A stretch of 10,541 bases of DNA from Candidatus Methylomirabilota bacterium (GTDB taxonomy: Bacteria; Methylomirabilota; Methylomirabilia; Methylomirabilales; JACQHM01): contig JACQHM010000100.1 in assembly GCA_016199025.1 (NCBI GenBank), positions 1 through 10,541 on the forward strand, given 5' to 3'. The notes under the pieces were generated by a model that did no database searches, was not told the DNA's origin, and worked only from the letters and a program-made list of their open reading frames with translations. The position numbers were made by a program, and so were the translations under genes. This document shows positions 6,206 through 10,541 of the stretch, in pieces (positions within the stretch are counted from its first letter, which is position 1; each line of letters starts with the position of its first letter).

Positions 6206-6832
6206 GTGGTGCAGCTCATTTGGACCGGGGCAAATGTCGTCCTTTTGGCTCAGAGTCATAATCCCAGCATTGTGTCGCCTGAATGGCTCCAAAAGTATCA
6301 AATCGTGGACGAAAACCCGGAAGATTTTGTCCATACCCCGGTGTTCTCGCTGTTTCGGTCCCAGACGTTTCAACTTCTCGTTGAACAGCAACGTTCCCAG
6401 TTTTCGTTGCGCATCCTCAACGAAGCAAGCCTCCACCACCTTCAAGCGGCAACGGCGAATTATGCTCAGCTCCTCCCCCACGTGCCTTATACTGCCGTCG
6501 GGCTGAACTATGCTTGGAGGGGACTCGCAGAACGTCCCGGCGAAGGGTTCGAACTAGTGGAACGCCTTTTCCTTTCCGAGGCCGGTCGGGCATGGCGGGA
6601 TCACCTAAAAGGGCAAGTCAGAGCAGGCATGATCCTGTATCAGGTCTCTGAAAGCTATCGACTTCGGCTCTTGGTCGAGCCGCTACTAACCCCTGAAGGA
6701 CACCTGAGCCTGGATTTTAATTACCATTTTGATGTTCGTAGTTTCCAGGAAGCGATCAAAGCGGTGAATCGCCTGCAAGATTTCTTCAAAGATGCCCAGC
6801 AGATCGCGAATCGCCTGCTTGGACTTGAGTAG
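6206..6832 (+). CDS. conserved-looking protein of unknown function, 208 aa
   Basis: I do not recognise a named family. The protein begins MVQLIWTGANVVLLAQSHNP; the stretch ending HNPSIVSPEWL and the later FVHTPVFSLF and YTAVGLNYAW read as a compact folded domain with mixed helix and strand. The C-terminal part (FNYHFDVRSFQEAIKAVNRL then QDFFKDAQQIANRLLGLE) is helical. No signal peptide or membrane span is seen, and no catalytic motif I can name. The start is GTG at 6206 or the adjacent GTG at 6209; a run of eight G followed by AG serves as ribosome site. Composition is clearly lower in GC than priA. It is the first gene of a tight cassette, 17 nt before the DUF5678-like gene, suggesting a shared transcript and perhaps a shared role. 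Confidence 0.75.
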   Translation: MVQLIWTGANVVLLAQSHNPSIVSPEWLQKYQIVDENPEDFVHTPVFSLFRSQTFQLLVEQQRSQFSLRILNEASLHHLQAATANYAQLLPHVPYTAVGLNYAWRGLAERPGEGFELVERLFLSEAGRAWRDHLKGQVRAGMILYQVSESYRLRLLVEPLLTPEGHLSLDFNYHFDVRSFQEAIKAVNRLQDFFKDAQQIANRLLGLE

Positions 6833-6849
6833 GGAGAACAGGGTGGACG

Positions 6850-7377
6850 ATGCAAACCGTAGCTGCTTCTCAAGCTCGTGACATCAACACGGCTGCTAAG
6901 GGGCTTCAAGGGTTTCTCTTACAACGTGTTGGTGTTTCTACTCTTGCTGCATCACTTTATTTGGCAGCCCAAGTCCTTACCGGATTCACAAAAACTTCAA
7001 CTACTTCATCCATCGGCTCCACAGAAGCTTCAGCGACCGTGGTCCAACATTCTGCTTCCCTTGAGGGGCTAGGCAAGATTTTAAAAGATCTTGGGGAAGC
7101 AGGTATTCTACTAGGCACTTCAGAGGGGATCTCTCGTCCATCAAAGCCCTTCTTCCCCGCAGGGCACCGAGTTCGTGAACTCGAATGGAGGCGTATGCAT
7201 CAGCAAGAGCTGAAACAATACGCGGGTCAGTGGGTGGCGTTGGAGGGTGAGGCCATCATCGCCTCCGGTTCAGACCTCCCAAAGGTTGTCGCCGAAGCGC
7301 GGGCCAAAGGCATTATGGTCCCCTATGTCTTTTACGTCGAGGCTCAAGAGAAAGGTCAAATTACGTTTGGGCTCTAA
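6850..7377 (+). CDS. protein with C-terminal DUF5678-like domain, 175 aa
   Basis: Residues about 114-165 (from WRRMHQQELKQYAGQWVALE through IIASGSDLPKVVAEARAKGI to VPYVFYVE) match my memory of DUF5678, a small domain of unknown function with a YxGxWVA core, a following GxxxASG turn and a helix ending in a KGI-type motif. The first 110 residues are unusual: rich in Ala, Ser and Thr, with a hydrophobic stretch at about 28-46 and a Ser/Thr-rich patch at 48-63. This may be a linker, a weak membrane-associated segment, or a degenerate domain. GGGTGG lies just before the ATG. The TAA is immediately followed by the ATG of the protease gene with no intervening base, so the two are almost certainly translationally coupled. 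Function is unknown; the pairing with a retropepsin-like protein is the main clue. Confidence 0.72.
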   Translation: MQTVAASQARDINTAAKGLQGFLLQRVGVSTLAASLYLAAQVLTGFTKTSTTSSIGSTEASATVVQHSASLEGLGKILKDLGEAGILLGTSEGISRPSKPFFPAGHRVRELEWRRMHQQELKQYAGQWVALEGEAIIASGSDLPKVVAEARAKGIMVPYVFYVEAQEKGQITFGL

Positions 7378-7794
7378 ATGTATGTGGTCACGTACGAACA
7401 CGAATTTCACTATACGCCAATCACGGAAGAATCATTTCCTATCCTCCAGTTCCGAATTGCCACGCCAAGCGATCCTACCCGGCTCCTGGATATTGACGGC
7501 TACTTGGATTCAGGAACGGGACGGTCACTATTCGACGGCCAGATTGCAACCACCCTTGGCCTTGATCTTTTCAGTGGTCCAAAGGTGCCATATCGTTCCT
7601 CGACTGGCGTAGAAGTCACTGGCCATCTCCATCGCATTCAGCTTTGGCATACTCGGCTTGGATCCTTTGAGTTAGAGGTTGGCTTCAGTACGAGCCCACT
7701 TCGGCGCAACCTTCTTGGTCGAGACTTCTTCAACCTAATCCAAATCGGTTTCCGTGAACGGTACCTGACGTTCTATATCACGAGCACTCCCTGA
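7378..7794 (+). CDS. retropepsin-like aspartic protease family protein, 138 aa
   Basis: A single-domain retropepsin-like protein. The catalytic loop is DSGTGRSLF, with Asp44-Ser45-Gly46 in the hydrophobic context IDGYLDSGTG typical of this fold. The C-terminal flap-to-dimer signature NLLGRDFFNLIQIGF lies at 111-125, matching the LLGxDFF-type element of bacterial and archaeal retropepsin-like proteins. One DSG per chain implies that a homodimer would be needed for activity, as in retroviral proteases. No signal peptide or membrane span is present, so it should act in the cytoplasm. The ATG directly abuts the upstream stop codon; AAAGGT inside the previous gene may serve as ribosome site. Substrate unknown; the neighbouring DUF5678-like protein is the obvious candidate partner or target. 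Active-site residues look intact. Confidence 0.75.
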   Translation: MYVVTYEHEFHYTPITEESFPILQFRIATPSDPTRLLDIDGYLDSGTGRSLFDGQIATTLGLDLFSGPKVPYRSSTGVEVTGHLHRIQLWHTRLGSFELEVGFSTSPLRRNLLGRDFFNLIQIGFRERYLTFYITSTP

Positions 7795-7801
7795 TCATCC
7801 T

Positions 7802-7869
7802 GCCCCGGCCTAGCGTTCGCGACGCGAAAAGCCGCTCCCGACGGCCTTGCCGGGGCGCCCCTTCGGGGC
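7802..7869. other. compact multi-hairpin intergenic segment
   Basis: An 8-bp closing stem, GCCCCGGC (7802-7809) with GCCGGGGC (7849-7856), encloses two smaller hairpins: GCGT/ACGC with loop TCGCG (7813-7825), and GCCG/CGGC with a 7-nt loop (7831-7845). It is followed at once by GCCCC/GGGGC with a TTC loop (7857-7869). The GCCCC at 7857-7861 could pair with GGGGC on either side, so two folds compete. It begins 8 nt after the protease stop codon. It could be an end-of-transcript structure, a small RNA or a mobile palindromic repeat; the strand is undetermined. Confidence 0.5.
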
Positions 7870-7920
7870 TCAGGCGGGTATCTAGAGGGTAGGACATGGC
7901 CCTCCGACGGGATCAAGTGC

Positions 7921-8166
7921 ATGAACACCAAACAAAAGCTGGTGATCTGGCTAGGCATTGTGTTCATCGTGGTAATGATGTTGTTCCCCCCATGGGCTAT
8001 ATACTATGGGCCTGAAGTTCGCGTGGCTAAGATGGTCCAGGGGTACCACTTCTTCGGATCGCCCCCAGGGCTCGGTGTATTGGACCTCCCCCGACTTTTG
8101 ATTCAGTTAGTAGCGGTATGCCTTGTGGTGGGCGGACTCGTTTTGGCGTTGAAAGATAGGAGCTGA
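7921..8166 (+). CDS. small two-helix membrane protein, 81 aa
   Basis: An 81-residue inner-membrane protein of unknown function. Two hydrophobic helices are clear, residues about 7-28 (VIWLGIVFIVVMMLFPPW) and 57-77 (LPRLLIQLVAVCLVVGGLVL), joined by a roughly 28-residue loop containing GYHFFGSPP and ending in a Lys-Asp-Arg tail. The basic N-terminus MNTKQK and basic C-terminus suggest both ends face the cytoplasm with the loop outside. The pattern MNxKQKxVxWxG then LFPPW and later LPRLLIQ is one I recall from many short uncharacterised bacterial proteins, without an assigned role. The ribosome site is weak (GGGAT). It ends one base before the ATG of the next gene, whose GGAG site lies inside this gene, so the two are likely co-translated. 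Confidence 0.75.
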   Translation: MNTKQKLVIWLGIVFIVVMMLFPPWAIYYGPEVRVAKMVQGYHFFGSPPGLGVLDLPRLLIQLVAVCLVVGGLVLALKDRS

Positions 8167-8167
8167 G

Positions 8168-8956
8168 ATGATGAAGTCGAAAGCCAAGCGGAACCACAAG
8201 GTTGTGGAAGCGGGCCTATTGGGAGCGAAGAAGGGAACCCCCCCGCGAATGTGGATGCTGGTAACTCGATCAGGGCGGTGGTTTCTGGAGAAACTCCACC
8301 GTAATAGCTCCGGCGAGTGGCAGGTTCAGCGTATCCCGATCAAAACGCCTGAGGACTTCGAGCTGGCTTTCGCGCAGACTCTTGGGTCAGAAGAGGCTGA
8401 ACAGGAGTTAAGCGAAGCAATCTTCCAAGTGAGATGGTCAAGCTTCCTCCAGGAAGCGAGGAAGCATGAAGAATCTCTCTGGCAAGAGACTCTCGAACAG
8501 GGCAAATCCAAAGCGGCCTTTACCCGATGGTGGGGCCGTGAGGTTGATCAGATTTGTGCAAGGCATGAACCCCGGTTCCGTCAGGCCCGTGGCCTCCCTA
8601 CCCGATTGAGAGTCATACAGGACATGCAGACCGAAATTAAAGCTCTCAAGATTCCCAACCACTTCAGAGGAATGCTGAAAGCCTCCCGGCGACCCCTCAA
8701 AAAAATCGAGGAGCTCAAGAAGGAACTAGAGAGCAACTATGACGCACGGGTGCAAGAAGTGAGAACAGCTCTTCGCTCCTCCAAGCGGTGGGAGGCGCTC
8801 CAGGACATCCCTTGGCTCAGCCCTGAGGTGAGAGACAAGCCAGGGCGCCTGTACGCTGAGCGTTTGGTCAAGGAGCAGTATGCACGGGATTTCGGGATTT
8901 CGCTAAAGACAGTCGAACGATCTCTCACTCAGCTCCGTAAGCCCCCCACTTCGTAG
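8168..8956 (+). CDS. unrecognised 262-aa protein with C-terminal helix-turn-helix
   Basis: No family recognised. The basic start MMKSKAKRNHK leads into a probable strand-rich segment (RMWMLVTRSGRWFLEKLHRN, 27-46). A long mostly helical middle follows, with many Glu, Lys and Arg; residues about 174-205 (RRPLKKIEELKKELESNYDA onward) have coiled-coil character. The C-terminus, LVKEQYARDFGISLKTVERSLTQLRK at about 233-258, reads as a helix-turn-helix with turn residue Gly243, so DNA binding is likely. Gene spacing (one base after the membrane-protein stop, GGAG at 8158-8161) ties it to the membrane protein. It could be a regulator of a mobile element or a phage-type protein; I cannot choose. ATG 8168 and ATG 8171 are equivalent starts. 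Confidence 0.7.
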   Translation: MMKSKAKRNHKVVEAGLLGAKKGTPPRMWMLVTRSGRWFLEKLHRNSSGEWQVQRIPIKTPEDFELAFAQTLGSEEAEQELSEAIFQVRWSSFLQEARKHEESLWQETLEQGKSKAAFTRWWGREVDQICARHEPRFRQARGLPTRLRVIQDMQTEIKALKIPNHFRGMLKASRRPLKKIEELKKELESNYDARVQEVRTALRSSKRWEALQDIPWLSPEVRDKPGRLYAERLVKEQYARDFGISLKTVERSLTQLRKPPTS

Positions 8957-8975
8957 CATCTCTACACCCTTTCAA

Positions 8976-9034
8976 AAACCCGCAAACCCGCGTCCAGAGC
9001 GGCTCTAACCTACCCCTCTCAAGACACGTGTCTT
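8976..9034. promoter_or_regulatory. cluster of short repeats and palindromes, possible operators
   Basis: This stretch holds a tandem AAACCCGC (8976-8983, 8984-8991), an 11-bp palindrome AGAGCGGCTCT (8996-9006) and a perfect 14-bp palindrome AAGACACGTGTCTT (9021-9034). All lie upstream of the promoter at 9058-9086, where a dimeric repressor or activator could bind. No matching regulator gene can be assigned. Confidence 0.4.
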
Positions 9035-9057
9035 CCGAGTCCCCGTCAAAGGGCGAT

Positions 9058-9086
9058 TTGATACGATACCCCCAGATATTTATAGA
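9058..9086 (+). promoter_or_regulatory. sigma-70-type promoter of the helix-turn-helix/initiator module
   Basis: TTGATA at 9058-9063 and TATAGA at 9081-9086 are separated by exactly 17 nt, a close match to consensus and one of the best promoters in the window. It would start transcription near 9093, just before the GGAGG ribosome site at 9101-9105. Confidence 0.65.
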
Positions 9087-9112
9087 CATGACCAAGCCAG
9101 GGAGGATCAGTG

Positions 9113-9319
9113 ATGACAGATCGCGCTTTGACGAAGGAAGAAGCCGCGGTTTTCTTGGGCCAGAGCCCCAATACCTTGGCTGACCGACGGTGGCGTCAGC
9201 GGGTTGGGCTCAGGGCAACGAAGATCGGGAAAAGCCTCCGCTTCCGGGAGAGCGATCTCCTCCGGTTTTTAGAACGTGGCTTGGAGGTTTTGCCTGGTAA
9301 GCGGCAGGAGAGGCGGTGA
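9113..9319 (+). CDS. small helix-turn-helix protein, excisionase/MerR-like, 68 aa
   Basis: The sequence runs TDRALTKEEAAVFLGQSPNT, then a Trp/Arg-rich turn, KIGKSLRFRESDLLRFLER and a basic tail. This is the winged helix-turn-helix (HTH_17) pattern of excisionases and small MerR-type regulators: helix-turn-helix at about 7-25, wing around 38-45 and the RFRESDLLRFLE helix. Such proteins bind DNA to control excision or to regulate plasmid and phage modules. I prefer the ATG at 9113 over the GTG at 9110 because GGAGG at 9101-9105 is then 7 nt away. A strong promoter and palindromes lie upstream. The stop is 4 nt before the initiator-like gene, so the two form an operon. Whether it acts as excisionase, copy-number regulator or repressor is not visible. 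Confidence 0.8.
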   Translation: MTDRALTKEEAAVFLGQSPNTLADRRWRQRVGLRATKIGKSLRFRESDLLRFLERGLEVLPGKRQERR

Positions 9320-9323
9320 CCGG

Positions 9324-10307
9324 ATGGAGGACCGCTTCGGGAAGTTCCCCGTGGCCGTGGTGACCTCAGGCGCGTGGGCTTCATTGAGTGTCAAGGCGAA
9401 GGCTGTCTATCCGGTGTTACTGGCCTATGCTCGATGGTCCAACCGTCAGGCGTGGCCCTCGAATGAACGGTTGGCGAAGGAAGCCGGCGTCAATATCCGC
9501 TCCATCCCGGCGGCTACAGCAGAACTGGAACGGAGAGGGCTCCTCAAGAAGTGGCGGCACGACCGGAAGAACTATTACCATCTTCCCCTCGATGGTTTCC
9601 CTTTGTCTCCATCGCAGATGGAGACTAAGACTCCTACAGCCACCGGCCTCCCTTTATCTCCATCTCGCATGGAGATAAAGACTCCCCCCTCTGCTTCACT
9701 TCGACCCCGTAGCGTTCGAGGCCACTTCACTCGAATAGGAAAACAGATGGAGGTACCAAGTCCATCGCAGGTGGATTCCGTTCCTCCATCGCAGATGGAG
9801 ACTAAAGAGAAGTATTTAAAGAGAGGTATTGAAAGAGAGGGAGAGAAAGAGACAAGACTTTCGTCTTTCCAGGGGGAGGCTTCTGGCACGCCTCCCCCTC
9901 GAACCCCCTCCCCTGCCTCTCTCTCGCAAGGCGAGGGGGGGAAACCGGTTTCCCCCCAGATCCCCCCTTCTCTACCGGTAGGGGATAATGCTCAGGTCCT
10001 CATTGAGCAACAGAAGCAAGAAGAGGCCGACCAGAAGCGGCGTGATCTGCTCAACATGCGAGAAAGCATACGAGGACTGGTGCAAGCGAAAGGCATAGCC
10101 TGGGTCCGGGACTATCTGACCCGTCGGGACTATCCTCTCGATGTCGTTCAAGCCGTCTTGAATGACGGAGCCGACTCCTCGGCTCCGGAGCCTCCCCCCG
10201 TCCGGCGTCACCCCTGGAAGCGGTGCCAGCAGTTCTTGAGCCCTTCGGCAAAGAAACGCTTCACCATACGCGAGAAGCGTGAAGTGTTGAAACGGGGCAA
10301 ACTGTGA
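9324..10307 (+). CDS. replication-initiator-like protein with winged helix N-terminus
   Basis: A 327-residue protein beginning MEDRFGKFPVAVVTSGAWAS. This start and the following LSVKAKAVYPVLLAYARW and WPSNERLAKEAGVNIRSIPA (about 44-63) match the winged-helix domain (HTH_36-like) of plasmid and phage replication initiators. Residues about 92-125 are two 17-residue repeats around SPSQMETKTP and SPSRMEIKTP, followed by degenerate copies. Residues about 160-240 are charged and Pro/Ser-rich, probably a disordered linker. The C-terminus (RDLLNMRESIRGLVQAKGIA onward) is helical and could contact a helicase or loader. DNA encoding the linker carries four dyad repeats and an AT/purine-rich tract, suggesting an origin inside the gene as in phage lambda O. 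ATG 9324 is preferred over the upstream in-frame start because the domain begins there, 4 nt after the previous stop. Confidence 0.72.
   Translation: MEDRFGKFPVAVVTSGAWASLSVKAKAVYPVLLAYARWSNRQAWPSNERLAKEAGVNIRSIPAATAELERRGLLKKWRHDRKNYYHLPLDGFPLSPSQMETKTPTATGLPLSPSRMEIKTPPSASLRPRSVRGHFTRIGKQMEVPSPSQVDSVPPSQMETKEKYLKRGIEREGEKETRLSSFQGEASGTPPPRTPSPASLSQGEGGKPVSPQIPPSLPVGDNAQVLIEQQKQEEADQKRRDLLNMRESIRGLVQAKGIAWVRDYLTRRDYPLDVVQAVLNDGADSSAPEPPPVRRHPWKRCQQFLSPSAKKRFTIREKREVLKRGKL
9605..9625. repeat. dyad repeat 1 (iteron-like)
   Basis: Perfect 9-bp arms around a 3-nt centre. The 22 bases at 9607-9628 are identical to those at 9784-9805 of repeat 4. Confidence 0.7.
9656..9676. repeat. dyad repeat 2 (iteron-like)
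   Basis: Perfect 8-bp arms ATCTCCAT and ATGGAGAT around CTCGC. The outer bases change together compared with repeat 1 (GTC/GAC to ATC/GAT), keeping the dyad. Confidence 0.7.
9758..9778. repeat. dyad repeat 3 (weaker)
   Basis: TCCATC and GGTGGA around GCA, one mismatch in the inner six base pairs. The centre is 24 bp from that of repeat 4 and from that of the half site at 9744. Confidence 0.55.
9782..9802. repeat. dyad repeat 4 (iteron-like)
   Basis: Perfect 7-bp arms CTCCATC and GATGGAG around GCA. It borders the AT- and purine-rich tract. Confidence 0.7.
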
Positions 10308-10350
10308 AAGCCGGACTCCCAGCCTACGTCACCATCCCCCTCCCCAAGGG

Positions 10351-10536
10351 GTGTGTCTCCTGCTCCTGACCCCCCAGGAGTATGCCAGGGGGCTCCGGCG
10401 GGGGAAGACGAGGAAGCGGGCGGAGGCTACGGAACGACGGCAAGAAGCAAGGCCCCGGCATCGGCCCCGGACGGAGGCGGAGTGTGACACCCTGGTGGGC
10501 CTCCTGCGTCAGGAGAGGGGGAGGACCGAGGCATGA
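10351..10536 (+). CDS. possible small basic protein, 61 aa
   Basis: A GTG-initiated frame directly after CCCCAAGGG. The product is very rich in Arg (RGLRRGKTRKRAEATERRQE) with a C-terminal segment AECDTLVGLLRQERGRTEA. Its TGA overlaps the ATG of the next gene in an ATGA junction, a common coupling arrangement that supports a real gene. Against it are the absence of a recognised domain, the unusual composition and the lack of any other start upstream in frame. If real it would be a small cytoplasmic, possibly nucleic-acid-binding protein of the element. A competing GTG at 10304, overlapping the initiator stop, gives only 21 codons. Confidence 0.4.
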   Translation: MCLLLLTPQEYARGLRRGKTRKRAEATERRQEARPRHRPRTEAECDTLVGLLRQERGRTEA

Positions 10537-10541
10537 GTGAC
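10533..10541 (+). CDS. start of a gene cut by the right edge
   Basis: ATGAGTGAC (Met-Ser-Asp) begins here, overlapping the preceding stop codon by 4 nt and preceded by a purine-rich GGAGAGGGGGAGG. Only three codons are visible. In lambda-like modules the gene after the initiator often encodes a helicase loader or helicase, but nothing here shows that. Confidence 0.4.

Larger units (their letters stand above)
9605..9852 (+). other. candidate replication origin inside the initiator gene (iterons plus AT/purine-rich tract)
   Basis: Four 21-bp dyad-symmetric repeats are centred at 9615, 9666, 9768 and 9792, with a right-half site centred at 9744. Repeat 1 (9605-9625) has 9-bp arms GTCTCCATC and GATGGAGAC around GCA. 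Repeat 2 (9656-9676) has 8-bp arms ATCTCCAT and ATGGAGAT. Repeat 3 (9758-9778) is weaker, TCCATC/GGTGGA around GCA. Repeat 4 (9782-9802) has CTCCATC/GATGGAG. The half site and repeats 3 and 4 are spaced exactly 24 bp apart; repeats 1 and 2 are 51 bp apart. Next comes a stretch of about two-thirds A+T (9803-9842) and 22 unbroken purines (9831-9852). Confidence 0.55.

Noticed and set aside
7802..7869. tRNA gene in the multi-hairpin spacer
   Set aside because: The stems superficially recall a cloverleaf but there is no T-loop motif, proper anticodon arm or matching arm lengths.
7773..7967. Minus-strand 64-residue frame over the structured spacer
   Set aside because: No ribosome site or domain; it arises from the GC-rich hairpin sequence and overlaps the membrane-protein start.
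9605..9802. CRISPR-like array in the initiator gene
   Set aside because: Repeats are dyads with irregular spacing (51, 102, 24 bp) inside an open reading frame with no unique equal-length spacers and no cas genes.
10304..10369. 21-codon frame starting at a GTG overlapping the initiator stop
   Set aside because: Too short and without a recognisable feature; it ends before any downstream coupling.

Overview
The window is a GC-rich bacterial chromosome segment. A core block (about 1-6017) is joined to a lower-GC accessory block (about 6020 to the right edge). PriA, an HU-type nucleoid protein, thioredoxin reductase and a HemQ/ChdC-like protein are all bacterial. Heavy use of CTC, GTC, CCC and AGG codons fits a GC-rich, perhaps thermophilic lineage, but I cannot name a phylum. 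A HemQ-like enzyme suggests haem made by the coproporphyrin route.

Layout. Positions 1-2697 hold a minus-strand operon, read from right to left: a chlorite-dismutase-family (HemQ/ChdC-like) protein, an 87-residue helical protein of unknown function, a Nudix hydrolase, a HAD-family hydrolase and the N-terminal part of thioredoxin reductase (trxB, cut by the left edge). Spacings are short and the HAD ribosome binding site lies in the end of the Nudix gene. Positions 2698-3038 form a divergent promoter region. Positions 3039-6017 run rightward with an HU-family gene, a long nested hairpin, a small tandem heptamer repeat and a complete priA.

After a terminator-like hairpin at 6070-6118 the composition and gene type change. 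A tight three-gene cassette (6206-7794) encodes an unrecognised 208-residue protein, a protein with a C-terminal DUF5678-like domain, and a small retropepsin-like aspartic protease whose ATG follows the previous stop codon with no gap. A compact multi-hairpin intergenic segment (7802-7869) comes next, then a two-helix membrane protein and an unrecognised 262-residue protein with a C-terminal helix-turn-helix.

The right end (about 8957-10541) looks like the replication and control module of a plasmid, phage or integrative element. It has palindromes and a good sigma-70-type promoter, an excisionase/MerR-like small helix-turn-helix gene, and a replication-initiator-like gene. Inside that gene are four 21-bp dyad-symmetric repeats and a half site, followed by an AT- and purine-rich tract. 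This arrangement resembles the phage lambda origin inside gene O and is the most interesting signal here. The next gene starts at 10533 and runs off the window. No integrase, attachment site, CRISPR array, rRNA or tRNA was seen.
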